Positions 15,401-25,688 of a stretch of 64,000 bases of DNA are shown in pieces (positions within the stretch are counted from its first letter, which is position 1; each line of letters opens with the position of its first letter). The DNA is from Dipylidium caninum (lineage: Eukaryota > Platyhelminthes > Cestoda > Cyclophyllidea > Dipylidiidae). Under the pieces are notes generated by a model, which was not told the origin of the DNA, made no database searches, and worked only from the letters and a program-made list of their open reading frames with translations. A program made the position numbers and the translations under genes. Where the stretch lies: contig QEYB01001166.1 of NCBI GenBank assembly GCA_017562135.1, positions 217,543 to 281,542 on the forward strand, in the 5' to 3' direction.

Positions 15401-18400
15401 GATCCAGATGGCCAGGCTGAAACGGTCCACCAGGTTGACTTGGGAAGTTACATGAGTGATATGACGACCGTCTTCTGAAAGGGTGAATTGTAAAATACAG
15501 TACTTGTCCGAGATTCGAGTATTAGGAGAAAGAGTAGGGGCCAAACTAAAAACGCTTAGAGTGCCGTGTTGTTATCCAACGAGTTATCTCCCCCCCCCCT
15601 TCCCCCAATTACCTCAGAATTGTTAGCACTTTTGTCAGAAATCTCGGTCCTTGGATTATGAAATAAACAAGGGGAACAATGTGGTTGTCAAAAAATGGGT
15701 TTTAACCCCTCACATATAAGTAAATGAAAGTCATTATTATGTCTAATAATTTCAACTCTGAAATTTCGAATAACAAATTTATCTGGAAATTTAATAAATT
15801 CAATAATATTTTTCCTACAAAATGAATTTACTGAACTTTCTACTCGACTGCAGTGTGCACAATAATAAGAGTAATGATAGCAGAAAGCAATATTCAGTAG
15901 GGAAATCAACGGAAGTCTAGTAAAAATACCAGCATTATTTACCAGTAGTGGAACTCGACCGATTTGGCAGAAGGTTAGGCCACAACCCGGACACTTGAAG
16001 TTCATCGAGACGGCCGGCTAGGATACGGAATTCGTCCAACTCTAAGAGGTAAGTCTCATACAGTCTACGACAGTGCCCTGAATACTTCGGCAGGGAGCCT
16101 CGACGGAGAGAACGGCAGTTCTGTTGACTTGTCGTTTGTCTATTAGTGAGAAAGCTGACGTATAAGGAACCGATTTAACAGATTACTTCAGAAAGTTGAA
16201 TGAAAACAATTATACAGTATGACCCATTCCTGGTGGATAAAATGCTTATTAAGTACGTTTATTTAAGTAAGGGTAACGGTAAAATGAGGGAGGCAAAGGC
16301 GCACAGTGAACCCAAAGCTACGTTTACGTTGTCAACGTAAGATTAGGAACGAAAATTAAAGTACTTCGAAAATAACGGAATTGATCAACGTCGGATGTAG
16401 TTAAAAATTACCTAATTTAATGTACTATGAAGTAAATTGTGGTTCTCACAGAATTAATCCATCTGCAAAAGTTCGCGCTAAATTCGGAAACCCCCACGAA
16501 CTGAGGTCATACTTTAAGTTTGAAGCGTTAAAATTTACCCGTAAACTCCAGCTTTTTTCAATTTAAAACCGTTAAATATAGCGCAGTATGCAAAAATAAC
16601 AGATAACTGTTATTGCCTGTACGTTGTTCGATTAGCAATTACACAACTTAAAGGATAGGTGATGGCAACGTACTGAGACTCCGAATCTGAGGGGACTGGT
16701 GAGCCACAGGGGGTGGCGAAAACGTCTGAATCCTCACTCTCATCGTCACCGTAAATTGAATTCTCCCGCTTCCGGAGCCCACTTGGAACTGGCACCTGGT
16801 AATATGATCAAACTCAAAATAACAAAGGATACTGGCGCATTCGGTTGTGCGGAATCGTGAATTTTGTTCTTATCTTGTATCTGTAGTGGCGTATTAGATG
16901 TCAAAAAACACCACTCGAAGTTAAATTTGTTATTCACCAAAGATGATAAAGAGAATTTGGATGTATAAATCAATTGGTGAAATCCATTGTTTTGCATAAC
17001 TTTGCCAAAAGCAAATTAGTGAGAAAGGAAGTGACAAAATAGTATACGATAGTTCAGATTTGGCGAACGATATAAGCATAAATAGGGACGAAAAACGAAG
17101 ATAATGGTGATAACATGAGAAGTTAAAGAGAGTGAACTCCACCGAAGACCAAGTTAATTTCCTTGTCCAACATCTCGAGCCAAGAATCAAAATTAAAATG
17201 AGCAAAGATAATATTTCTTTTCCCCATTAGGGTACATACCGTGACGGTGCCTCCAAATTCTTCCGTAGAGCTGGTTGGAGGTTCCCAATTGGACAATCGG
17301 AAACGTCCGAAATCGCAGATCACACCGAGGAGATTGGCTGGTGGACAGAGCGTCCCATCCACTGCCTCTTCCTGACTCGACCATAGACGCTCCGGCAAGA
17401 GAATGCGCGGTGCCGCGATGTCCAAATGCAGACGCAGGGAGTGTGATGCCAACGGGGGCAATTTTACTGCTGGACGTAGTGGAAGATCAGCACCGACATT
17501 TGGCGTAGGGGACTCTGTCGTCGCATTCTCATCCACCATCTCAACGTTGTGTAGAGCGGCGCGAAGATTGGCCTTTGTTTGGGACTTTATTGTATCGTAG
17601 GCATTGACATCATCTAAGGGTAAGTAGCGTCATCGAATAAAAGGGACTAAATAGAGGATCTCTAAAAACCTCAAGCCAAAATACCAGTCCCTTGAGATAC
17701 AAATGTGAGTGACTGAAGGTTTAATGAATGTAGAGTTCAGACGTTACGCCGAAGGTTTCAATGCATTTCCGATCTCTAACAGTAGTCACAAGACAAAGTT
17801 AAGAAAAGGAGGTTAAGAAAAGGAGGTAATAGTGAAGTAGATAATGCTAGAAGGGAAGTCAAACGGAACGAGTGATCAAACCACTAACGTGTTTATAAGA
17901 GTGGTAAAAGAGTAACCAGAATGCTTAAACAAGTTCGCCTCCAATGGTTAGTTGGTTGGTTTTATACGGAATCTGGTGAATAAAAAGAGGATTGAAAAAG
18001 ATTTAAACTTAGGGCTCCTTGATAAGATATCTAACTGGCATTCTTGTCTATGGACTCTTCATCAACTAGCCTCGGAAGAAAAACAGTACTGACAATTTCA
18101 CTTACTAAGCAAAAAAATGCAAGGGTCGAAAGAACCACTTTATATTAGAACTGAAGAAATAAGGACAATAAGTACAATCGCAGTAAACACGTCAGGAAGA
18201 AGTATTTCCACCGAATAAAGCAATCGCTTTTCAATCTCTTAGCTTAACTGCTGTGTGAACGTCTACTTAACAACATTTATACAAATTGCAAAGGTGGCAT
18301 ATTAGAGGAAGTTAATCCGAATGCACCACTTTGGATATGACAAAAAGGATTCCCAGCAAGCAACGCAAAAAAATCGCGATTAGCCGTATTAATACACGTT

Positions 18401-21400
18401 TGAGAGGAAAAGAATAAATGGAAGAAAATTTGGGGTATTTATACAGGATGTAACCTCAATTATTCATCTATGCTGGTGGAAGAAGCAGACAAACCAAAAG
18501 TGTGGAAAAGAGGGAACTAAGAAGGCACATACTAATGAATCAGAGACGAATGTAATAAAATAAAAAGTTCCCTACAACCGTTGGGTCCCGTGAATCGTTA
18601 CGATAAAATCACAAGTGACCTAGCAGGGGAATCCAATGTTTAGAGGCGTGGCTGTTATGTGACTCTCTTCTCACCTGGGGAGACAAAGAGTGACTGACAA
18701 CGTGCGGTGGAGGACACAAGAAGACACGGCGTTTCAACAAAAATCTAACCGATTAAAATCTCAGTGAAGCATGTGATACGCATAAATGATTGCATTATCA
18801 TTTATTCCCTTCTCAATAACCATACTGACTCTGTCAATTAAAGACAGGAGGAGGCCACATTAAAGAATACTCTAAAGTTCGAAAATTGACAGAGAAGCCC
18901 CAAATTGGAGTATCAGCGTAGGTTTTCATAATTTCACTCACAAGTTACCTGCTTACAAAACTGTTTCATAGACATTTTTCAAGATTTTATTCCAAGATTC
19001 AAATTGGTCTACATGTCTTGCTCCCCGGCGCGCCAAATAAATACTTGATGCCGTCTGATAGTCTCATCGACCTATGTGCTCCCATCGTCCCAGCTGCCGC
19101 CAAAGAAATCAGTCAAATTTTGAGATAACCAGTAAAATCAACATTAATTTCCCCAATCTTCTAGGTAGGTAGGTAGGTAGGTATACAAATATTGCATCAG
19201 TCTGGCAGAGGAATAGTGAGCAGGAGAGATTACATATTTCTAAGCAATTCACATTACATATGACCGATGCTCAGAATGAGGTTCCGTATTTTCAAAACAA
19301 CCTTTTCAACTGAGAGAACCTTGTGAAGAAAAAGGGACAAGACAATAAATCGGACAGTCAACATGTCGGGCGTTGCTGATCATCAAAACAGAGGCCGAGA
19401 ACTGAGAAAGGGCGCATTAGGGTTAAGATCAAAGCTGCGATATAATAACGCGAGTATGAGGGTGATTACATAACTGATTGATGTTATCTTAGCCTGTAGA
19501 TTCGCATCGATTATGACAGGTCGTGCAGGGTCTTTCACATCTTCAGTTTGTAATGTGCGGCTATGGCGTCGGTCTGATAAGGTGTGATGATGCCTTACCG
19601 CATCCTGTTGGACTTAAGGATCAAAATAAGAGAACGAGATGTGTGTTAAAATTGTTGTTTGCTAGGTCAAGGACAAGATAGTAAGCATAAATATGAACGA
19701 AGGGAAGGCGTTTGCGATATTATTGACAAACAGTAAATTTGGAGACAAAAGAGTTGCTAGAAGATGGAGAAAAGGGCACTACTAAACAAAGACGAAGATA
19801 GCAAGTGAATGCATAACTAACCCAACAGTATTTATGACAAACATTTCAAAGCAGCAAATGCGTCTGTCGCAAAACAAGAGGTCATGTCGCCTACTCAATG
19901 CTTGGTGAATTAAAGCTCATAAAGTATGTGTACTTTGAAATCACATAAAAAGAAAAATGAGGGATTCGACGAGAGACTAATGCATTAGGTTCTCTGTTTT
20001 TGTGCAGCCATTTTTTGTGTGTCATTTAATTTGACCGTCATTCATGCACTAAATGCTGAAACGATGGGGATGGAAGAGACAGACACTTAAAAGTCAGGGC
20101 GCGATAATGGTTGGACCTTGACTTTCCACACCACAACTCATTCTATTTACTCACCTGAACCACTAATTTTTCACGTCCCCTCGCTCCGTCGACGAGGAAG
20201 CAAGCTTACACCCGACATTGGGTGTCCTATCACACCGTCAGAAGACGCAAGCAAAAAGCCAGGAAAACAAGTAACAGTAGAGAGTTCTTTTGCCAAATGG
20301 GTCATTTATCAAAACTGCAAACAAGATGTGTCAGATCAGGAATATGTCCTCGAATTTCACGTGGCTATCATCACATCAACGGAAAGAAGCAAAACGAACT
20401 AGATCAGTTCAAATTAGAATACGTGATAACTAGTGTGGACAGCGTAAAAAATATTGGAAAAAGAGTCATTTACGAAGCTGAAATGTCTAGTGTTGATGCG
20501 ACTTCCCTTTGATAAACCATATTAGCAATATCCTAAGGTTTTCTTCGGAATAACTTGACAAATGGAAACAGATCAGACAGATTACAGGACTGGAAGAATT
20601 GCGAGGCTCAATACCTAAGATGAAAGTGTCCTTCGAAAATAGGAGGAAAGGTATAAAGAGATCATTCCCTACCGGTATTTTGGGACGACTTGGGGAGAAA
20701 AGCAAGTCAAAGCTATCTCACCCCATATGTTATTCGTAGAATCGGCGGTTGGACAAACGAAGAAACGAGCGACTCGATTAAAGAGTTCTGGTTGGCAGAC
20801 CACGCGCAAAGGATCAGTTCGGATAGTCAGACTGGATGGTGAGGAAAGAAACATTACTTGGATTTTGAACAAGGACAGGACTTCACACGGCATGTAAAAA
20901 GTTGGTCTATTCTTACCATTAGTCAAGCCTATAATGTAAGGGGAAGGTGATGGGTGGAAATGATATCGAGAATGAATCTAAACGTCGATAAGAAGTAGTA
21001 CTCTTGTAAATATTGTGGATGATGGAAGTATTGTCGAAGAAGAAACTACAAACCCCAATTAGCTCACAAACGTATTATTAGATTTATCAATGGCCCCAGT
21101 GTTAACGCGACGGAGATGCCGACACCACACCCACAATCAAAGAGCACAATAAAATTCAAAGAAGAGGAAAGTGGTAAATTCAAGGAGTATTAACACTTGG
21201 TATTGGAGTTGTCTATGTAACGACTTAGGCCGCTTCAGGGCAAGCTAAATAAAGGCAAATGTTTAAGCCAGTAAATTATTTATCATTAAAGTAGCGAAAT
21301 TGTCCCGCATTTCGCGTGACTGGATATAGACTACAGGAGAGAGCCAAAGAAGGAGAAAGTGGCGTGCGCCTAATGACAAAAGTATAAGAAAAACCCAATT

Positions 21401-24400
21401 TGTTCCCCTTAAAATTCCTCACCGAATAAACACATAAATAGCCACGAAATATTGACGGTTTCTCAACAAAGTTTGTTGAACACATAGCAGCCGGCACACA
21501 CCTCAATTGGACTCACGTATAAAATTGGCCTGCCAGGCATAATCGCCAAAATAAACCATCTTTTAGTGTGAGTAGCTTACACTAATATCTTCTGAGATGC
21601 GTTGAAGTAATCTTTCGTAGAAGAACACCCAGAATGGACTAATGTCTAGTAATCAAAGCGGTAGATAATGATGAAACTGTCATTACAATAGGTCTCAATG
21701 ATGCCCCCTTTACGCTAATGTAACAAGACAAGACAAATAATTTCAAAACAGGACATTTGGAACAATATGGAAAGTGAGAAAAATATTTAGAGAATAGGTT
21801 CAAAGTAGTGTCCGCGTCAAGCGGTATGCACCCGAGTTACATGGCTGTTCAACCTTATGGCGATGGAATTACACTTTAAGGCTCATTGTTAATAACATAA
21901 CTTCATAAAGGCTAGCGAAAATCCCAAATTACTCCAAGAAATAGCGAGTATCAGTGAGCATAGGGCCTCAAGAACGTAGCAACACCCTGAAGTTGAATAC
22001 GCTCTGAAAATGGTCAGGTAAACAACATTTTAACTTGGCATGGCCTTGCATTTATAAGTTTACAATTCAATAGGTCCAATTTGCTCAAAATCGAAGACAA
22101 AAGCGATATGCAAATACATGTGGAGACTGAATTATAATGTGCGAGACCAGAAAAGGATTCGACATAAGGGGCAACTTCATCACATCGGCGATTAATTTTA
22201 CAAACTTGAAAGCTATGTAAAGGCCACGTGTTTGCCATAATCATTATAAAATGGGCCCCTAGGCCTTAAAAACGTCGGTTACTGGATTTTCAGAACACTC
22301 AGTCCTCGATTTTTACACAAAAGTGGTTATAGAAAGAAAACGCAAGAAAATACGAGTCGAAAGACCGCGGAGTACACAAGAGAGATTATCTCGGATATTT
22401 AGGGAGAAGTTTTGTGAGATTGATTTGAATTAAACAACGAGATTAACTAACCTGGAAGGCGGTGAGGATAATTCATCGGCTAACTGTGTGGACGTGTAGT
22501 CCAGATAAAAGAGGTCTGACAGAGCTGACGAGCTGTCATGCCGGAAGGGAGATATGACAGTAGGGAATAGAGGACTATGGCGACCACTACGACAGCGTTC
22601 GTCCCGTACTACGAGAGAGCGAAGACGGGCAGCAAGTGCAAAACCTCTTCACGTGGACGCGTTTCCACACAGAGATGAAGATTATCCGCGCAGAGACTAC
22701 AGAGGCTCTGACAAAAGAATAGTAGCCAGCAAATGAAGTTAGTAAGAAAAGGACAAATCAGAGCCATTCAGGGTGGTAATGAATGAAAAAATGCCAATAA
22801 AGACTACGTTTATCAACATCGATTTGGCCAATATAACTTCCACATTTCTTATAAAAGAAAAAACGAGGTTTAGAATAGAAGAAAAGAGCACCTAAAAAGG
22901 CTATCACACCTGAATATCTTCTTCCAATGTTAAACGAAATCGACCGACACAACAAGTAAGGCGACAGAAGAGGCGATCGCGAGTTAACACCAGAGCAACA
23001 TCACGGGCCGCAACGAGTTCGTTGAGCAGCATTAATGCAGCCTCAGCAGAGGTGGCAGTCGATGTCGCCGTCTCCTTAATCGAAGCCGCGGCCGGGTGAG
23101 GCGGAGGAGCAGAGAACCACCACCAAAGACGCCATGGACGGGGTGCGTCATCATCTTCCTCCTCTACTCCTGCCTTCGTCAAGCCTTCCTCTTCGTTGAT
23201 CTTCCCAGAGGTGGCCGAATTGAGGAAACTCGGCCACCAGGACTGAGACCGTTGACCAGTGACCACTGGCTGATTTTTTGCTCGCGTCTACGAGGTGAAA
23301 ATGAGATGATCATGAGAAGGACAGCCCTGTCACGTTGACTGTAAGAGAGCTCTGGTTTTTAAGTAACAGGAAAAAGGGAACACCGTATGTAGTATGGTAG
23401 TGGCAGGTAGTTTTGTCAAAACAAATTTACCAAAAACGTTAACTCAAAAATTAATGCCCTGATCATCGCTACACGGTATACTACTAAAACGTAGGCTACT
23501 TGAGAAAAACTTTCCAAAGAATACTAAGTTAGGGAACACAGAGCCCCATTTAGTGAGGATGAAGCGGAAAAATATCCCGGGCGATCCTTTTCCCAATAAG
23601 CAGCAACAACATAGGAACTTGGGTTCAGAGTAAAACACGATCCGAATTAAAAACTCAAATGGTCAAACCAAAATATTGAGCTTGTTTACAATTTGCAACG
23701 GGAAACGCACACAGAGGCGGTTAAACGAGAATACAGGTACCAGTAAACATTTTGTTCCGGATAAGAATCTGTCCAAAAAACCACGAGAAAGTATCTGATA
23801 TGTTGCGTTTAACTACTTAAGTAATTTTTAGGCAAATATACCAAGAAATTTTCCTATCCTATAGACATTAGTTACTTGGGATGAAAGATAATTTATCCTG
23901 TTCCGTAACACAAAGAATAAGCCATTTCCAACTATCCTGACTAAATGGAATTAACGTAAATGTAACAATTTTTAATTATCTAATAAAAAAGGAACTGTAA
24001 AAAAAAACGAAAACCCACGCTTTTTAACTCACTTACTTTCCGCATTATCAACAACTTTATCGTGCCTTGATGCTACATCAGTCGCGCTACTATCCTAGTT
24101 GGGCAAATATTCTCCTTACCGTGCAGAACGTATATTTGGTTATTAATCGCAATGTTTCTTATACGCTAAGTAATATCCAGATAAAAATCCAAGCGGGTGC
24201 AGAGCACAAAGTGGTTTGGAGAACCTATACGAGGCATCACATTTTATCTCAAGGAATTCAAACATATATAGTCCGTAAAAACCTATTATCCACGACTGGC
24301 ATGCTTCCATTAAACTTTTAGTTATTTAATCATACTAACTCACTACAAAAGGCCTCTGCTGCCTTAGCATCTTCGCCACGCGTTGCATAACAACTTTTCG

Positions 24401-25688
24401 AAGCAAAACAACGCGGTCCAAAGACATGTTCTCTTCAAGAATCTCATGATTCTCCGCCTTTATTGCGTTGCTATCATCGAGACCGAGCCCTTGTAAAAGA
24501 TGGGCCTCATACGCGTGAACATATCGGTTAGTTAGGATTGCAGCCTCTGCCAACTGCTTCAGCGCCTGATCGGGTGGTCGATATGACCAGCGCTGATTTC
24601 TCCAGGCGGAGACTACCTCATTTGCGGCGTATCTCCACCACAGAGCTGGTCTAAATGAGAAATCATTAGGAATTCTTAAAAGAATAAACATTACTGTTTT
24701 GACGGTCCATGGGGCGGTCGGCGCGACGGTGGCGACTGACGTTTCAAAAATTCCACTAATTGACGTAAGTAGATCAGTAGAGACCGTGAAACATTAACTT
24801 CGAGAGCCGCCAATTTTGCATCCACCTCGATTCGTGGTAAGGACTCACTCGTCAACGGTTCTGGTGTAGTTCGACGCAACAAGTGAACGGCAAATTGACT
24901 GGGCGGGATTATGTAGTGTTGGTCAAACTTCTCTCCTTCTCCATAGTAAATACAGAATCCGATAATGTCAATAGATTTGCACTCAATTTGCTGATTTTGA
25001 GAACGCCCCGATGGGTTCTTAAAAAAGAGCATAATAGTATAAGAATGTCATCTACCCAATTTTCATCGGTGGCCTGAATAGTTATTCTTTCAAGACGAAG
25101 GCCCCAAATTAGACGTCCCTCTATCAAGCCGTCTTCATCGAGAAAAGTGAAGTTAATGTTGCGAATTTCCACCTGGAGGTTGCTCACAATACCATATGCA
25201 AGAGAGACGCCATAAGACCACCAAGATGAATCAGAAGGAGAGGTGGTTGCAACGGCATCAACGAGACCGCCCTCTTGTACGACTTGCCACCACCGCGATT
25301 CAAGACGATCCAAATAGGCCTTCCGGGGTTCATCAAAACCATCGATGTCTTTGGAGCTGTTATCAACAGTATCAGAGGAGTAACGGGTACCGACAACAGA
25401 ACGGTTGCTAGGACAGACAACAAGTTCAGCATCCTCAATTGTGATGCACCAAGGTTGAGAACGCAATCGAGTCAGTGGAATAGCCAAATGTACACATGCG
25501 ATATTTCCGGACTTCAGGTGCAATGGAAGGCCCAGTAAGTGCCTAAGTGCGTCAGGTTTGAGGTGGAGGTCGGTAAGGACGACGTTGCCGAAATAGCCCA
25601 AGCTGTAGGACAAACGCTCGGTGTCTAGGTTCTCAACATACTGACCAAGAAAACGCTGCAAAACAGCACTAACTAACCGAACAAGCAT
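130..25688 (-). CDS. VPS13D: VPS13D-like bridge lipid transfer protein, 5' half (partial, about 25 exons)
   Basis: VPS13 proteins are long hydrophobic-groove bridges that move lipids between membranes. The D paralogue acts at ER, mitochondria and peroxisome contacts. Translation begins MLVRLVSAVLQRFLGQYVEN, the VPS13 chorein start, and later exons match VPS13D rather than VPS13A/B/C: GGDFDLLAASH, YRQVLQTLDNLTYPEE, YYVHTQTFLATAI, CLLDRIHLNLSHIEVY and LTKPFGLSVIVERNL. My exons, 5' to 3' on the minus strand: 25688-25056, 24990-24695, 24650-24344, 23269-22910, 22707-22653, 22608-22452, 20831-20722, 17613-17240, 16795-16674, 16064-15943, 15474-14808, 13160-13006, 12928-12827, 11845-11471, 11068-10827, 9784-8918, 7325-7076, 6051-5750, 5150-5013, 4143-3949, 3746-3150, 2362-2125 (or 2109), 881-771, 465-244, 200-130. 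Phases agree at almost every join. The UBA, VAB/SHR-BD and ATG2-C/PH-like regions would lie beyond the left edge. About 2,400 residues are visible, against about 4,400 in the human protein. Confidence 0.93.
771..881 (-). CDS. VPS13D: VPS13D exon 23
   Basis: Encodes GGNDDDSRPCLLDRIHLNLS and HIEVYIGKRHSIT, matching human EDHVCLLDCVVVDLQDMD and IFAAERHP. Long pyrimidine tract before the acceptor TCTCCTCAAG. Donor GTGAGG, phase 1. Confidence 0.9.
2125..2362 (-). CDS. VPS13D: VPS13D exon 22 (3' end uncertain)
   Basis: Encodes MRLRLNVKAEAPILVLPPFV and SQSVLICNLGTLTAVNNFC, matching human VLLDIEAGAPVLLIPES and NNLIVANLGKLKVKNKF. The exon could end at 2125 (donor GTGACC, phase agrees with the next exon I see) or at 2109 (stronger donor GTAAGA, phase does not). 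An unseen exon may lie in 900-2100. Confidence 0.85.
3150..3746 (-). CDS. VPS13D: VPS13D exon 21
   Basis: 199 codons. Begins LMHLELQNASITKAF, has an acidic loop, then RVASASIYDLTPLG (human GSIGSLSLSDLT) and RIGPAYYVHTQTFLATAIDS (human RMASVQYVHTQRFQAEVVAF), ending RASSEGYK. Donor GTGGGT, phase 0. Confidence 0.94.
3949..4143 (-). CDS. VPS13D: VPS13D exon 20
   Basis: Encodes VHRYMDVSFSSLTCHLSLHP and WVLLLDFLDLSSP, matching human VNRSIDVDFNCLDVLITLQT and WVVILDFFGIGS. Acceptor CTTTTTCTCAG. The donor GTGTCT is moderate but keeps phase 0. Confidence 0.92.
5013..5150 (-). CDS. VPS13D: VPS13D exon 19
   Basis: Encodes SKSKGDHFFRIRLLFVDRNF then PLFTTKYNS, matching human KSKFDDSLVHINIFLVDKKH and PEFSSSYNR. 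Acceptor ATTTTCTTCAG, donor GTGAGT, phase 0 at both ends (46 codons). Confidence 0.9.
5750..6051 (-). CDS. VPS13D: VPS13D exon 18: low-complexity linker
   Basis: About 100 residues rich in Ser, Gln, His and Pro (YQEEDRYLLYSHYPPLQ; WITLPDQFLAPMGGYSKSLQ), placed where human VPS13D has a poorly conserved loop. Identity rests on matching phases with exons 17 and 19 and on the strong donor GTACGT. Confidence 0.75.
7076..7325 (-). CDS. VPS13D: VPS13D exon 17
   Basis: Encodes NDSYIGETVTTATAPGLAVR and FRIPQLVVETFTEMGGEAHP, then LTRLSLREFF and HLEATLASLLLENLLPG. This matches the human stretch from SFTQIQATFCISELQVQL to IALHSLLMEDLLE. Acceptor TTTTTTTAG, phase 0 in, phase 1 out. Confidence 0.9.
8918..9784 (-). 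CDS. VPS13D: VPS13D exon 16 (largest exon, 289 codons)
   Basis: Unbroken 867-nt exon. Encodes LASIHIVLDRPVVVFPAG, SSHVLIARLGRLIHHIG, a variable loop, then LHVKLSKSVYRQVLQTLDNL, matching human VVLAKHVYEQVLQTLDNL, one of the most conserved VPS13D stretches. An intact exon this long argues against a decayed gene. Donor GTACGT, phase 0. Confidence 0.95.
10827..11068 (-). CDS. VPS13D: VPS13D exon 15
   Basis: Encodes VSLAGLQVLDLMEAESTKMP (human GSLGCLQLMDLTQDNVKNQ) and a strand ending SGYHVE. Donor taken as GTGAAC after Glu because it joins exon 16 to give HVELEVSSPVYVHKPRALHE, matching human FLNLKMASLHYNHSAKFLKE. Confidence 0.88.
11471..11845 (-). CDS. VPS13D: VPS13D exon 14
   Basis: Encodes NLNTLVELIAFVRC (human NPETIVELIGFLQ), a 40-residue Asn/Asp/Thr linker, then VSVERLSLVLIRL and RLATITLLGARF. 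Acceptor TTCCCTTTAAG, donor GTAAGT, phase 1 at both ends. Confidence 0.92.
12827..12928 (-). CDS. VPS13D: VPS13D exon 13
   Basis: Encodes SSTALIRVKYFQSSSMMKTA and RRVDVKFRHLDLL, matching human ESLIKLEYQFVSSECPSMN and VISLQVNNLDIIL. Acceptor ACCGCGTAG, donor GTAAGC; phase 1 at both ends. Confidence 0.9.
13006..13160 (-). CDS. VPS13D: VPS13D exon 12: Ser-rich linker with Asp run
   Basis: Acceptor TGTACTCTATCTAG gives the in-frame join R-LDTLSGSLSITASDS, matching the human FDIPTGSL region. Ends PFFDPIGDDDGDACE, where a CAT/ATG trinucleotide run on the plus strand (around 13018-13033) encodes the acidic run. Donor GTAAAT, phase 1. Confidence 0.82.
14808..15474 (-). CDS. VPS13D: VPS13D exon 11
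   Basis: Starts after the pyrimidine-rich acceptor CACCCTTTCAG and encodes the VDRFSLAIWITRRVVPMAY strand (human VVEKFNVHLQLERRLIY), DLPGLLICLEQRHC, a Pro-rich loop and the diagnostic GGDFDLLAASHRDV (human GADFDLLMASHKNL). Donor GTAAGA, phase 2. A GC-rich exon in AT-rich surroundings. Confidence 0.92.
15943..16064 (-). CDS. VPS13D: VPS13D exon 10
   Basis: Encodes LYETYLLELDEFRILAGRLD, matching human MYERYSLSFMDLQIMVGRVK. The acceptor CACTGTCGTAG is chosen because it gives phase agreement with exon 9 (phase 2) and exon 11 (phase 1). An upstream acceptor would require a frame break. Confidence 0.82.
16674..16795 (-). CDS. VPS13D: VPS13D exon 9: acidic Ser/Pro linker
   Basis: Encodes VPVPSGLRKRENSIYGDDES then a Ser/Pro/Asp-rich tail resembling the SDDEYKTPLATPPNTPPP linker of human VPS13D. 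Donor GTACGT, phase 2. Confidence 0.85.
17240..17613 (-). CDS. VPS13D: VPS13D exon 8
   Basis: Encodes DVNAYDTIKSQTKANLRAAL, then LRLHLDIAAPRILLPERLW and PANLLGVICDFGRFRL. This is the repeat unit 'xLDIxAPxxxxPxx...xxLxxDxGxxxL' typical of VPS13 bridge modules. Donor GTATGT, phase 0. Confidence 0.92.
17614..20721 (-). other. VPS13D intron 7 (3.1 kb) with TAGG microsatellite
   Basis: Large AT-rich intron. It holds a tandem TAGG run at 19162-19183 and a duplicated 14-mer ttaagaaaaggagg at 17799-17826. On the plus strand, 20222-20512 is an open frame discussed in the findings. No exon that fits VPS13D was seen, and exons 7 and 8 join in phase without one. Confidence 0.7.
19162..19183. repeat. TAGG tetranucleotide microsatellite
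   Basis: Five and a half perfect TAGG units inside VPS13D intron 7. No function is implied; it is a candidate polymorphic marker. Confidence 0.95.
20722..20831 (-). CDS. VPS13D: VPS13D exon 7
   Basis: Short exon encoding LTIRTDPLRVVCQPELFNRV then ARFFVCPTADSTNNIW, matching human VSTRPLNIIYNPQAIKKVAD. Acceptor follows CACCATCCAG; donor is GTGAGA. Enters phase 2, leaves phase 1, and joins exon 8 across an intron of about 3.1 kb. Confidence 0.9.
22452..22707 (-). CDS. VPS13D: VPS13D exons 5 and 6 split by a 44-nt intron
   Basis: Exon 5 (22707-22653) encodes SLCSLCADNLHLCVETRP. Exon 6 (22608-22452) encodes LRDERCRSGRHSPLFPTVIS and DLFYLDYTSTQLADE. Read straight through, the frame breaks. Removing 22609-22652 (GTGAAG ... 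CTCGTAG) restores it with matching phase 1 ends, so I read a mini-intron rather than a frameshift. Confidence 0.75.
22910..23269 (-). CDS. VPS13D: VPS13D exon 4: acidic and tryptophan-rich linker
   Basis: 120 residues with SWWPSF, an EEEDDDAPRPW acidic block and WRLWWWFSA, the counterpart of the Gly/Trp-rich WFPGWGGWYG segment of human VPS13D. This is followed by LVAARDVALVLTRDRLF (a beta-strand repeat). Enters and leaves in phase 0 (donor GTGTGA). Confidence 0.85.
24344..24650 (-). CDS. VPS13D: VPS13D exon 3
   Basis: Begins PALWWRYAANEVVSAW, matching the WWYFALNANL motif of human VPS13D, then a long helical stretch ending LRKVVMQRVAKML. Donor is taken as GTGAGT after residue V. An intron of about 1.07 kb follows. 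Confidence 0.88.
24695..24990 (-). CDS. VPS13D: VPS13D exon 2
   Basis: Encodes QIECKSIDIIGFCIYYGEGE and the LPRIEVDAKLAALEVNVSRS strand, matching the human stretch with an FSIYWD core and SPRIDCDIQLETIPLKLS. Preceded by a 65-nt intron (24991-25055) and followed by a 44-nt intron (24651-24694). Enters in phase 0 and leaves in phase 2. Confidence 0.9.
25056..25688 (-). CDS. VPS13D: VPS13D exon 1: N-terminal chorein domain
   Basis: Encodes 211 residues from the start methionine, including LNTDQLS-like NLDTERLSYSLGYFGNVV and the following LPLHLKSGNIACVHLAIPL, the hallmark of the VPS13 N-terminal tip that scoops lipid. The Met at 25688 is chosen over the one at 25727 because the homologous proteins begin with MLxxLVxxVL. 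Exon ends at TGG before donor GTAGAT, phase 0. A Ser/Asp-rich insert after residue 95 is longer than in the human protein. Confidence 0.93.

Noticed and set aside
15943..16098. Apparent frameshift in VPS13D exon 10
   Set aside because: A later acceptor (exon start 16064) matches the phases of both neighbours and the human alignment without any indel.
24067..24321. 84-codon plus-strand frame in VPS13D intron 3
   Set aside because: No domain, AT-rich composition of intron, antisense to the host gene; probably chance.
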